This document shows positions 48,233 through 60,700 of a DNA stretch of 64,000 nt, in pieces. The translations under genes and the position numbers were made by a program. How positions within the stretch are numbered: the first letter of the stretch is position 1; each line of letters opens with the position of its first letter. This DNA is from Nemertoderma westbladi (taxonomy: Eukaryota > Xenacoelomorpha > Nemertodermatida > Nemertodermatidae). The stretch is from assembly GCA_032718475.1 (NCBI GenBank), contig JAUCBJ010003286.1, positions 1 through 64,000 on the forward strand. The letters are read 5' to 3'. The notes under the pieces were generated by a model. That model did no database searches. It worked only from the letters and a program-made list of their open reading frames with translations, and was not told the origin of the DNA.

Positions 48233-50083
48233 ATGGATGATGAATGTGTGAAACTACGCATTGACTCTCAACGAATAATGTCGTTACTTACCGAAAAGGT
48301 ATCTCGACTGAAATCCTTTGAATCTAGAGCGGGTAGCTCATCAATCCATGAGGAAGGTTCATCAGATACTGCGGAAAGATCACCCCTTGTTGGTACTGAC
48401 ATTTACAAAGAAGAGGCAGTAGGGGTTGGTAATGCTAAAAATGAATCGCAGATCGGAATCACAGAGTTGAGGGATCATTTAACTTACCTAGAAAACACTC
48501 TCCTCCTTCAAATAGAAGTGAATAAATCCCTAGCAGACCGTATTGATTATCTTGAAAACGCGAGGGAAAATGATGTGAAAAGGGTTAAACGTTTAGAATG
48601 TAAAATCAGAGACCAAGAGTGTGAATTGAGTTGGGCAATCCGTCAGATAAAATCGCAACATATGGATAACTCAAGTGGGGATGAAGTTGTTAGGACCAGT
48701 ATAGTTGCCAAAGCGAAACCTGTTGAAGAAGACATCAGTGTTGAAAGGAAAATTGCTAAGGAAGTCAACGTAGGAACAGACGGAGAAGTTATTCAACGAA
48801 ATAGTTACACCGATGGAGATGACGATGATTACGTAGTATTACGGAAAGTAAGTGCTCCAGAGATTAGTGTATCGAGAGATAAGGAATCACTCGCAATGTT
48901 ACACCATAAGAGTTTCCCACCTGGTCTGAATCCCAAATCTATTGCGGAAGAGGGTATCAATGCTTACAAAGATCTACAAAATGAAAATGTTCGAATGGCC
49001 GAGATTATTTCGCAAAGTGGGAACTCACTTTGTGCAGACTGCAACCTCCCAGGCACAGAGTTTGCTTGCAAAGTAGCTGGTGTTTTTCTGTGCATGGATT
49101 GTGCCATGATACATAGAGCAGTTGGGCGAACCTCTTTGAAGATGCTAATGGCTAAATGGTCAGATGAGGATATAACTCTCCTTGAAAGAAAGGGTAACGA
49201 TAATGGTCGAGCAATTTTAGAGCCCTTTTTGCCTTCGTTTTACCCGACGCCACGAGGTGCTGGGCGGCAGATATCATCGAGACTGTACCGCGAGCAGTTT
49301 GTCGAAGCGAAATACGAAAGAAAGGAGTTTTCCAGCCAATCGAAACAGCCATACACCAGCGGCATTAAACAAGGCATACTCTGGATGTACAGGCGCGGTT
49401 CATTCAAGCAGTCCTTGTTTCAACTAGAAGGAAAGTACCTAATGTACTACATGAAACCTGAACCCGTTGGTACAGTTCACACCGTAAATGTGTACGACCT
49501 GCGTGTGGTCCTATCACCAGAACGGGTCGGACACCCTAATGGAATGCATCTCTCTTACGTAAAGCCGTTGAGTGGAACTCGCAATATTTACGTATATTCG
49601 GAAGACGGACATGAAATTATGCAATGGTTCCTAGCTATACTTTGTAATACCCTACTCTTAGAACAAGTCTCCTTTCCCACCGCTCCCACAGAACTTTTAA
49701 TCATGAAATTGAAGCTAAGCCATACGAAGGAAGGCTATCTGAGTAAGACGGGTCGTAAGGGGACAGAGATATTCCGAAAGCGATGGTGTAATCTGGATGA
49801 TCGCAGATTCACTTACTACGAGGACAAGTTAGACGAGTGTCCAAAGGGGGAAGTTTTCCTGGGGGACCGGGAAAACTATAAGGTTACACTAGGGTATCCC
49901 CCATCCTTATCGTATCCCTCGGAAGATAATATATTTACGTTGAAAGCCGAGGACCGTTTGTATGTTCTAAGGGCAGAAAGCGAAGAGGAACGCAGCGAGT
50001 GGATTAAAGTTATCGATGATGCCATTCAAACAGAGATGGCTCCTCAAGACAAAGCTGCATCGATTCATGTTCCACGCAAATGA
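48233..50083 (+). CDS. ADAP-like: ArfGAP with dual PH domains (ADAP/centaurin-alpha type) and coiled-coil extension
   Basis: A 616-aa GTPase-activating protein for Arf-family GTPases; ADAP proteins are recruited to membranes by PI(3,4,5)P3 through two PH domains. The ArfGAP zinc finger is C267-x2-C270-x16-C287-x2-C290, followed by IHR with the presumed catalytic Arg295, then GND..RA (322-327), PSFYPTP (334-340) and REQFVEAKYERKEF (353-366). PH1 spans ~378-472 (NIYVYSEDGHEIMQWF, 451-466) and PH2 ~497-600 (KEGYLSKTG, FRKRWCNLDDRRF, PKGEVFLGDRENYKVTLG), matching ADAP1 in order and spacing. ADAPs are normally ~375 aa with ArfGAP at the N-terminus. Here ~260 extra residues precede it: a predicted coiled coil (~75-140) and an acidic linker. 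The gene is intronless, so it may be a retrogene. The ATG at 48233 is the first in the frame. Confidence 0.9.
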   Translation: MDDECVKLRIDSQRIMSLLTEKVSRLKSFESRAGSSSIHEEGSSDTAERSPLVGTDIYKEEAVGVGNAKNESQIGITELRDHLTYLENTLLLQIEVNKSLADRIDYLENARENDVKRVKRLECKIRDQECELSWAIRQIKSQHMDNSSGDEVVRTSIVAKAKPVEEDISVERKIAKEVNVGTDGEVIQRNSYTDGDDDDYVVLRKVSAPEISVSRDKESLAMLHHKSFPPGLNPKSIAEEGINAYKDLQNENVRMAEIISQSGNSLCADCNLPGTEFACKVAGVFLCMDCAMIHRAVGRTSLKMLMAKWSDEDITLLERKGNDNGRAILEPFLPSFYPTPRGAGRQISSRLYREQFVEAKYERKEFSSQSKQPYTSGIKQGILWMYRRGSFKQSLFQLEGKYLMYYMKPEPVGTVHTVNVYDLRVVLSPERVGHPNGMHLSYVKPLSGTRNIYVYSEDGHEIMQWFLAILCNTLLLEQVSFPTAPTELLIMKLKLSHTKEGYLSKTGRKGTEIFRKRWCNLDDRRFTYYEDKLDECPKGEVFLGDRENYKVTLGYPPSLSYPSEDNIFTLKAEDRLYVLRAESEEERSEWIKVIDDAIQTEMAPQDKAASIHVPRK

Positions 50084-51406
50084 TCACACAGATAAATATC
50101 AGATTTTTGAAAATTTTCATATTTAATTCAACGATACCATTTATTTAGCTCATGTCGAAAACAGATTTTATTTTACATTTTAGTGCATTCATTCATTGAC
50201 TTACGATTGGATGAGTTTAGTATGATGGAGGTTATGTTGCATATTTTGCATTTCTCTGCGTATTTGTATGTATTTGTTGCTCGCTTTCTTGGTAAAAACG
50301 CTTCCTTTTAGGCCTCGTATGAAGGACTTTTAGACTACTTATTTATGATATTTATATATATTATATTATATTAATGTTTTTGATATGATAATACTATATT
50401 ACTACATTACCGACTGAATCTGTTGGGCTTCTGCCGGTGGAAATGTGTTAGGTTGCCCAGTGGAAAGACACAAATAACAGGGGATTCTATTGTCTTATAT
50501 TTATTGTTTTAGCTAGAATAACGCGCCACTGTAACGTGATGCTCCTTTGTATTATTTGATAACTTACATTGTTATTCACCACGAGACAATACTTAGCCGA
50601 GTTAGGAATTATGTGAATTCTACTCCCACAGATTCATAAAGATAACCGGATATTTACCCTGAATATTGTGGGTCCACAACAGAACCTCTAACCGATCGTG
50701 TACCACAACCGCTGATAGAAACGTTATCTATATGTCGGTTTGCCTTCGTCTAATGTTTAATGGCTAATAACTCACGCAATCTTTGAAAGAATTAACCCAA
50801 AATTGGTACAGATGTGGTCTGTCAAAAGTCTGAATTATAATAGGTGTGTGGGTGAGGGGTGTAAGTTAATCACTCACATAATATATCAAAACCCACACGG
50901 TAGGCTCGCCTCACTTACATTGGAACTCACGTGCACGCAGAATGGTATCCTTCATTGGTACCTTAACACAGTGGGGGAAGGGGGGGGGGGGGGGGGGGTA
51001 GTGGTTCTCCGACACGGGGGTTTGGATTTTGGGTATGAAATAAAAACTACACCATTTAAAAAAAATAATGACATTTGTGCAAATTATTAAGGAATAGTAA
51101 GTTTATTTTCAAATTAATTATTGTCCGGTGTCATAATAGTTAATACTATCTAAATTTCAACAAAATAAACTACAAATTATAAAAAAACGTTTTTTGCAAA
51201 ATAATCTACAAACAACAAATACATTGAATTATCAAATGACCGAAATATATTTTAAATCTCATAATTTAATTATTATTATTCATTCGGAGTGGGTTATCGT
51301 TATGGGGAATGAGGATACCAAACCAAAGTTAAATGTTGTTTTAATTTTGCGGATTTTATTTATTTATTTCATATTTTATCTTCTCACATGACAGACAGAC
51401 ATGCTT
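50084..51406. other. Intergenic stretch between convergent genes
   Basis: A G-run (50980-50998) lies within it. TTATTGTTTTAGCTAGAATAACG at 50502 recalls the MITE interior. It lies between the ends of the ArfGAP gene (plus) and the transporter gene (minus). Confidence 0.35.
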
Positions 51407-51412
51407 TTTATT
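51407..51412 (-). terminator. Candidate poly(A) signal of the transporter gene
   Basis: TTTATT on the plus strand (AATAAA on the minus), ~260 bp beyond the transporter stop codon. Its use is inferred. Confidence 0.4.
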
Positions 51413-51670
51413 TGAGTTATAATAATTATTATTCCATCAAAAACAACATACAAGAAACTTGCAATTGTTGACATTAATACGAACTGTATGAGTACATATT
51501 TAGGTGCCCCTTTTTCAAATTTTAATGTAAAGTGTTGTGACATTGCAGTTATGTAATAAAAATATTTTGAAAATTATTTTTCCTCATTCAGCAATAAGAA
51601 ACAAGCATGCAAGCGTTTAGATATGAAACACAACATATACAATAAAATACTGCAATATTATTAAAGATTA

Positions 51671-51760
51671 TTATATTTCGCTATCTTTAGTCGACTCCAT
51701 TCCATCAATAATGTCTTTTCTGTCCACAATTACTTCAGGAGTTAGCGAATTCTTCAGTTT
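51671..51760 (-). CDS. SLC6A4-like: SERT-like terminal exon: C-terminal tail
   Basis: 90 bp with stop TAA. Encodes [18 protein letters not shown]... ending KDSEI, matching the KSITPE motif of SERT tails. Acceptor TTTTAACAG. A 3-kb intron with the satellite separates it from the previous exon. Confidence 0.8.
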   Translation of the reverse strand, partial: KLKNSLTPEVIVDRKDIIDGMESTKDSEI

Positions 51761-54674
51761 CTGTTAAAAAAAATGTAAAAGGAAAGTGTTTAAAATCTCG
51801 GGAAAAATAGCCGAGCTGGTGTAGTTGGAGTTGCTTCCGAATATTTCTCGAAACTTCATACCTTAACAATACCATTCTGTCTGCACCTAATCTGTCTGTC
51901 TGTCTGTACCTAATCATAGTCAGTCTGTCTCTATGTACCTAGTAGGTCTGTTTGTACCTAGTCAGCAGTCTGTCTGTACCTAGTCTGTCTGTCTGTACCT
52001 AGTCTGTCTGTCTGTACCTAGTCTGTCTGTCTGTACCTAGTCAGTCTGTATGTACCTAGGCAGTCTGTCTATACCTAGTCAGTTTGTCTGTACCTAGTCA
52101 GCAGTCTGTCTGTACCTAGTCTGTCTGTCTGTACCCAGTCTGTCTGTCCGTACCTAGTCTGTCTGTCGGTACCTAGTCTGTCTGTCGGTACCTAGTCTGG
52201 CTGTCTGTACCTAGTTTGTCTGTCTGTACCTAGTCTATCTGTCTGTACCTAGTCAGTTTGTCTGTACCTAGTCTGTCTGTCTGTACCTAGTCAGTCTGTC
52301 GGTACCTAGTCTGGCTGTCTGTACCTAGTTTGTCTGTATGTACCTAGTCTATCTGTCTGTACCTAGTCAGTTTGTCTGTACCTAGTCTGTCTGTCTGTAC
52401 CTAGTCAGTCTGTCTGTACCTAGTCACTCTGTCTCTACCTAGTCTGTCTGTCTGTACTTAGTCAGTCTGTCTCTACCTAGTCAGTCTGTCTGTTCCTAGT
52501 CTGTCTGCCTGTACCTAGTCTGTATGCCTGTACCTAGTCAGTCTGTCTGTACCTAGTCTGTCTGTCTGTATCTAGTCTGTCTGTCTGTACCTAGTCTGTC
52601 TGTATGTACCTAGTCAGTCTGTCTGTACCTGGTCTGTCTATCTGTACCTAGTCAGTCTGTGTGTACCTAGACAGTCTGTATGTACCTAGGCAGTCTGTCT
52701 GTACCTAGTCTGTCTGTCTGTACCTAGTCTGTCTGTCTGTACCTAGTCAGTCTGTATGTACCTAGGCAGTCTGTCTGTACCTAGTCAGTTTGTCTGTACC
52801 TAGTCAGCAGTCTGTCTGTACCTAGTCTGTCTGTCTGTACCCAGTCTGTCTGTCCGTACCTAGTCTGTCTGTCGGTACCTAGTCTGTCTGTCGGTACCTA
52901 GTCTGGCTGTCTGTACCTAGTTTGTCTGTCTGTACCTAGTCTATCTGTCTGTACCTAGTCAGTTTGTCTGTACCTAGTCTGTCTGTCTGTACCTAGTCAG
53001 TCTGTCGGTACCTAGTCTGGCTGTCTGTACCTAGTTTGTCTGTCTGTACCTAGTCTATCTGTCTGTACCTAGTCAGTTTGTCTGTACCTAGTCTGTCTGT
53101 CTGTACCTAGTCAGTCTGTCTGTACCTAGTCACTCTGTCTCTACCTAGTCTGTCTGTCTGTACTTAGTCAGTCTGTCTCTACCTAGTCAGTCTGTCTGTT
53201 CCTAGTCTGTCTGCCTGTACCTAGTCTGTATGCCTGTACCTAGTCAGTCTGTCTGTACCTAGTCTGTCTGTCTGTATCTAGTCTGTCTGTCTGTACCTAG
53301 TCTGTCTGTATGTACCCAGTCAGTCTGTCTGTACCTGGTCTGTCTATCTGTACCTAGTCAGTCTGTGTGTACCTAGACAGTCTGTATGTACCTAGGCAGT
53401 CTGTCTGTACCTAGTCTGTCTGTCTGTACCTAGTCAGTCTGTCTGTACCTAGTCAGTCTGTCTGTACCTAGTCTGTCTGTCTGTACCTAGTCTGTCTGCC
53501 AGTACCTAGTCAGTCTGTCTGTACCAAGTCTGTCTGTCTGTACCTAGTCAGTCTGTCTGTACCTAGTCTGTCTGTCTGTACCTAGTCAGTCTGTCTGTAC
53601 CTAGTCTGTCTGTCTGTACCTAGTCTGTCTGTCTGTACCTAGTCTGTCTGTCTGTACCTAGTCAGTCTGTCTATACCTAGTCTGTCTGTCTGTACCTAGT
53701 CTGTCTGTCTGTACCTAGTCTGTCTGCCTGTACCTAGTCAGTCTGTCTGTACCTAGTCAGTCTGTCTATACCTAGTCTGTCTGTCTGTACCTAGTCTGTC
53801 TGTCTGTATCTAGTCTGTCTGTCTGTACCTAGTCTGTCTGTCTGTACCTAGTCTGTCTGCCTGTACCTAGTCTGTCTGCCTGTACCTAGTCAGTCTGTCT
53901 GTACCTAGTCAGTCTGTCTATACCTAGTCTGTCTGTCTGTACCTAGTCTGTCTGTCTGTATCTAGTCTGTCTGTCTGTACCTAGTCTGTCTGTCTGTACC
54001 TAGTCTGTCTGTCTGTACCTAGTCAGTCTGTCTGTACCTAGTCAGTCTGTCTGTACCTAGCCTGTCTGTTTGTACCTAGTCTGTCTGTCTGTACCTGTCA
54101 GTCTATCTGTACCTAGTCAGTCTGTCTGTACCTAGTCTGTCTGTCTGTACCTAGTCTGTCTGCCTGTACCTAGTCAGTCTGTCTGTACCTAGTCAGTCTG
54201 TCTGTACCTAGTCTGTCTGTCTGTACCTAGTCTGTCTGTCTGTGCCAAGCCTGTCTGACTCTGGTCGCTTTCACATTTTTATGTGATAAATCACAATCTT
54301 AACATGTCGCGTCGCTCATTGATTACATTTTGACTTGGTGTTTTCACAAAGTTTGCAACAACTCCAGTGATTGGTAGCGAACTTATTAAGTGTATCACAA
54401 TTTTATAAATCAATAACATTTCTATGGGTGGGAAGGGGGGGGGGGGGGGGTGCGGTGGGTTTGGTGTAAATTGAAGGGGTGGTTAGCATTCCTCCACGCA
54501 CCTATCCTGGCCCTAATTTAATGAGGGGCTAGTTTGCAACAAAAGGACCCAAAAAACTTTTTTGAGGGATTTTAGTTCCAAAATGGCGCATTATGTTTCT
54601 CGCGAAAAGAGTTCAGTTGCCATAAATAGATGCAGAGGACAGCTAAAGATACTATACAGTATATTCAAAACAAA

Positions 54675-54707
<33 letters not shown>

Positions 54708-57700
54708 CCCCACCTCCCCACCCCACATTAAGGAAATTTAATGTAATACTAAATTCAACGTACCTGTTGCAGCGTACCAGGAGTTTTAATGAATTTATAA
54801 ATTGCATATGTCGGAATACACAATAAAGAGCTTAACGTCATTGAAACAGACAAAACCTTGGTCCACATTGGTAAAGGTTCCCCATTAACTAACGGGAATT
54901 GAAATTCTTTCCATCCAAATATCAATGTAAACTAAAATATTAATAGAAGTTAAAAAATATCACTTTTACGTGTAAATTAATGGTGATTCTATTAGTTAAT
55001 TAATATTAATTTGGTGAGTTAAATAGTGTTAATTATATTAGTTAAATAATATGTGTATTAGTCAAATAATAGGCCCCATTAATTATGCGTTTTAATTCAC
55101 AATTAATCTCCGTAACGCTTATATTACAAATTATAGTGCAAATTTTCTACATAGGGAATATGCGTGGGGGGTCACTTATTACAACCATGGTTTGTGTTCA
55201 TGATTATTTTATAATTTATTTCATTTTAAAATTTAATATTTTAAATAAAATGGTGTTTATTAGTACAAATATATTGAAATTGAATTCCACTTACTATAAG
55301 GAAAGCAGGACTGAGAAAGGCCCAACAGACATTCCAGAATTTCCCAGGGCGGTAGCCAATCATTTCCTTGATGTGGTCACTGACGTTTCGGTAACCATAG
55401 AACCAACTAATCACGATAATCTCGATACAAACGACCACAAATAACGCATTAGGTACCACTAGAGCTTCATACAATGTCAACACATAACTTCCTCCCTAAA
55501 TAACAACATGCCACGATTATTACATTGTTAGGCATCTAATTAAACCTAATTATATTTGGTATTTGCTAAGTTTTGCCAAACGAAATTTGTAAACCTAAAT
55601 TTGAAGGTGAGAGGGTTGGTTAATTTTGGTACCCAAATCGTTACACTTTTTAAATTTATACATCAATATTATTATGATGATTGTTAATAGGAATTAAATT
55701 AATCAATTGAATCAAAACTTAATCTTTTTACTATGAATTATTAAGTAGATAATTAATAATTAACTAACCCATGTTAGCGTTGGAAGTGCGCCAAGGTAAG
55801 AAATAATAAGCAACACAAAAACGAAAACTTCTCTACGGTTGCCAAGTACCTGAGGGAACGCATCGCTCATTGCTGTGATTACCGATTCCAGCCCACCAAA
55901 CTGAAAGTAAAATAGCTGAAAATAAGTTTGGTATAAAAGGTTTTATGTAAATCATGAGTTAAATTAACTGTTAAATTTAGAACTGTGTCTGTGAATTAAC
56001 TCTAAATCAGTTTTATTTACGTCTTTATTAATAACTGTTAATGTTACGCACCGTACTATCCAATCCGAGAGTGATAAGCATTAAGAAAAATGCTATACTC
56101 CAGAAGGAAGCCCCTGGCATGAGAGCAAGAGCTTCGGGGTAAACAATAAAGATCAGTCCGTGTCCGTAGTCATTCTGAACGACCTGAAATAGACGGCAAA
56201 TGTAGAGCAATTTGGTCAATCTGTTCAACCTCTACCGGTACGATGAATGGTAAGTGTAGTACAATAGATAGTGAAAGTAAAGTAAAGTTAACGTTGGGCG
56301 TGAAATCCGAAACACCGGAGGCAACCCGGAGGCTCTAGTCGCTTTGCATGTTATTTCTAAGACTGGGAGGACGCCACACTAACTCCCAATGGTGAATACT
56401 CCATAAAACTATTCAACCCTAAAATACTTAAACCTAGAGTGACGGACGATATAATGATAATAGTTATTGTGAATGCGTTGTAGTGATACAGATAACGGGC
56501 GAGGTCGGCCTACTTACCTTGTCAACAGTTGTTCCTTCAATTTTAGCGAGGTACCCAAGAACAGAAAAAATAACAAAACCAGCCATCAAACTTGTAAATG
56601 AGTTAATTAGAGCCACAGCAACGGCATCTCTGAAAGTAAACGAATTATCTTTGGTTTTTCTGTGAACGAATAAACTAAACAATACAACTGGATAACACAG
56701 ATAATGGGTAAATAAAAATTAACCGGGAATGAGTTGACGTAAACTTCGTCAATGGGAATCCTTCCATTGATAAGCCACGTTGGAGTGAGTGCTATACTAT
56801 TATAGCATCGTCGATCTTCCTCAAGATCTTCCATAGATATTTCATTATCAGTTTGCTAACAGGGGTTAAACCTCGGTTGACCCATTGTTAAGAGAGAGAC
56901 CCAATTGCTCAGCTGAGTCGCTATGGTGTTTAAGGATTCTTCGTCTGCCAACCATTCAATAATATCTAACCGCATGAACTGTCCGCACATATGATATGAT
57001 ATCATCATGATGAAAAAAAACATATATCATTGTTTGATTTCAAATAGGACTATACTATTTCATATATTCCTTAACTGGTTAAAACAATATGAAATATAAT
57101 AGTGCAACAATTTACAAATGATTTATAATACTTACTTGTAACAGTTGTTGTTGAATTGGTTGTAGCTTGCTAGAGCTAGAATCACACCAAATCCTGGACC
57201 CAATGAAAAAAATATCTGTTGCGCCGCATCCAGCCAGACCTTGGCTTCTTGAAGCTTATCCAGTCTGGGGGTGACGTAATATATTATGCCTTCCAGAGAT
57301 CCAGGCAATGTGACACCTCGTATGAGCAGGATAAGTAGTACAATATATGGGAATGTGGCTGTCACCCAAACAACCTAAAGGTTTATGATAAGTAGTACAA
57401 TATATATATACTGTAAGTATTTATTTAACAACCTAAATAATTTATTATAGTAATTTCCACTTATCGTTATGCTAACCTTGCCTGATCCCTTTATGCCTTT
57501 CCAAAGCGAGAAATATACTAGAACGTAAATTGATAGAAGGCACAGGGCAAGTTGCCAGCGTATGTTACCAATATCATTGATACCAGTTGAACGATGGGCT
57601 TCTAAAACATTCAGACTGCAAATAAATGGTTATATTTAGAAAGTAATGTAGGAGGAACCGAAACAGTAAATGTTATAATATTTATTATAATAACAATAAA

Positions 57701-60700
57701 AGCTCTTCATTGGCTTATGGATTTCATCTTACAAGTACATGATTGCTAATTTGGTTTAATGAAGCCGTCATAAAGGCTTGACATTATTGGTACAGCATTA
57801 CGGAGAACTCTGAAACAGGTGTGAATGAGGATTGAGTTCGAGTCCGAGTTCTTTTACTACAGTGCTGTGCGAGTTGTTATACTGTAGTAACTATACAACT
57901 TTTTATAATATAATATTTTACATACTTGAAGAATTCAACGGCTGCTGATGTGTGGTTTCTCCATGATTGCGAGGTTTCGTTTCCGCTCTGCTCCAGACAG
58001 TCGTGGGAATTCCATTCGTTATCGCAGGTAGTCCAGGGAAGTCGGTTGGTGAAGCAATGGGCCAGGTAGTAAACGGCCCAACTTATTAACGTGTTGTAGA
58101 AAAAACTCGTGTAAATGTTGATGATGCAAATTGCGAATCCAATTCCTAGTAAATAATATAATGAGGAAAAGTGAAAAGAAAATTCCTTACTCGGTTGTGG
58201 TGTATCAAGCGAATCTAAATATATATATCCCACCACCCCAAGATGAATTTAGTTAAGGCTACCAATTAAAGTCATCCCAAAATAGATGAAAATTTCACCA
58301 AAAAAAATTATTTTACACCAAATTAAATAATGTGACCCCAAAAAAATTATTCAACACCAAATAAAATAAAGTCACACCAAATAAAATTATTCAAACACCA
58401 AAATAAATTATTCAAAACCAAAAAAAATTATACAATACCAAAACCAATTATTCAATACCAAAATAAATAAATGCTCCCCAAAACCAATATTATTAGCACC
58501 AAAATAAATGACAAAAACCCCAAAATAATTACAAATTTTCCCAAAACAAATACAGTTTCCCCCAAAACAAATACATTTTAGCCCAAAATAAATACATTTT
58601 CCCCCAAAACAAATACATTTTTGCCCAAAATAAATACATAATCCCCCAAAATAAATACTATACTACTGCAGCAATAGGCCTTGCACTTCCTGGAAGTTAG
58701 ACAAAAACTTCAGTACTGCCGTAATACTGAAACCTGATAACAGAAAAAGTAATAGGCCATAGGCAATAAGAGATACTGTAGGCAATAGGCCTATAGGTAC
58801 GAATACTGAAACTGTAGTAGGCCTAATACTGTAGGTACATAGGTACGAAACCTAATAACAGAATACGTTGTTCTGAAGGCAATAGGCCTATCGGTACGAA
58901 TACTGAAACTGTAGTAGGCCTAATACTGTAGGTACATCGGTACGAAACCTAATAACAGAATACGTTGTTCTGAAGGCAATAGGCCTATCGGTACGAATAC
59001 TGAAACTGTAGTAGGCCTAATACTGTAGGTACATCGGTACGAAACCTAATAACAGAATACGTTGTTCTGAAGGCAATAGGCCTATCGGTACGAATACTGT
59101 AACTGAAGACTGAAGCATGTGCCCATGTGAAGAATACTAGGATTCAATATAAAATATTTGGTGCTGGAATAATTTTTTTGGTTGACAAGTAATTATTTTT
59201 GGGGGATCAATAATTGTTTTTGGGGAATCAATAATTGTTTTTCGGGGATGAATATTTGTTTTTGGGGGATGAATAATTGTTTTTGGGGGATGAATAATTG
59301 TTTTTGGGGGATGAATAATTAATAATAAGAATACAGTTTATGCGTTTAATAATAAGAATATCTTTTGTTGATTTACATGACAAGCAGATTACAGATTGCA
59401 GATTACATGACAATCATTGTGTCCATAATTAATTTCGACATTATGACATGTCAATTTGAAAATTTTATTTATTTATTAATAAATAAAAATAACCATATCA
59501 ACAATAATTAACAGTAAAAAAGTAATTCAATCAGAGATTAAATATAATATAATACAATTAATACGATTAAAATGTAATCAGTAGTTACCCAAATCAGCGC
59601 CATGCAAACCCGCGCCGTCGCCAAATCCCAAGCCCCGCCACGGACGCCGACCTCCACGGAGGCCGAGGGAGCTAGACCGGAGGAGCGCGAACTGCAGCCG
59701 CCGGCAAACACCCCCTAGCACGCACGCGAGGCCCCTCTCACGCATACAACCCCGCCGAGCCACAAGTGACTCCGCTAGATGGCGAATTAGTATTTGAGCC
59801 TCGGTGCACCAGACACCATTGGTGGTGCCAACCAGGGGGGTGAAGGCCATCCTCCGGTCGTTGCAGACGGTCTGGTAGTGTCGGTTCTTCAGCCGACACC
59901 TCTCCTCCAGGAGAGACGCAGTTGAACGGTTGGTCTGGACATACGAGGTGGCGTCAGCATTGATAATGCAATGTTGAACGACGCCACCCGTTGATTGGCC
60001 CAGACCCCCCGAGCAACCAGGTCTGCCTGTACGCCCCCCACCTCACGGCCCTCCCGATCCAAGAACCCCCTGGAAAGAGTCACTTCCCAATCAACGCTGG
60101 AAGGACCAACCACAGAGGCTATCAGCTCCCCGAATACCTCCCAGGCCTCATCATGGCGCTTTATCACCAGCCCACCGGACTTGCAGCTCAAAGCATGGGA
60201 TGTGGAGAATGGGCCCCCACCGGACAATCAGCGGAGTGCCAGACAATCCTGGAACTCCTCCGGGCTTAAGTCCGTGTTGTCCAGCACCGATGGCTGGGCT
60301 GTCAGCCAGCCTCTGGTACTGTGCTGGGTTGCCCGCTCCACTGTCCACCTTCTGCCGGCGGGTAGCTCCCGTACAGTCGCCTCCTGCTTCGCCATATATG
60401 AGGAACAAATCTTCCTCAATAGGCCCAACGTGGACACCAAACAGGGATGGGATATACTCTCGCGTGAGTGCTGTCCGTATGGGTATGAGGTCTTCCTCGT
60501 CAACAGGTACTACACGCAGGAGGTAGTCCCGCTCAGCTTGTAGGCATCTCGACATCCCGGTGTGAGCAGTTTGAGGGAACTGTTTGGCGATTTCGGAAAG
60601 CCACTCGATACTTTTGACCCAGCCAGCTACTTTATCCTCTACATACTCCTTCCGGCCAACTGTTGAACTGATGTAGCCACCGAGAAACCTCTGTCCCAAC

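Noticed and set aside
55085-55444. Plus-strand frame of 119 codons
   Set aside because: Antisense shadow of a SERT-like exon whose minus-strand translation is clearly conserved.
56270-56460. GC-richer block in a SERT-like intron, possibly an exon or small element
   Set aside because: No open frame matching SLC6 and the neighbouring exons join without it.
57740-57860. GAGTTCGAGTCC resembles a pol III box B, so a possible tRNA-like or SINE
   Set aside because: No matching box A at the right distance and no copy elsewhere in the window.
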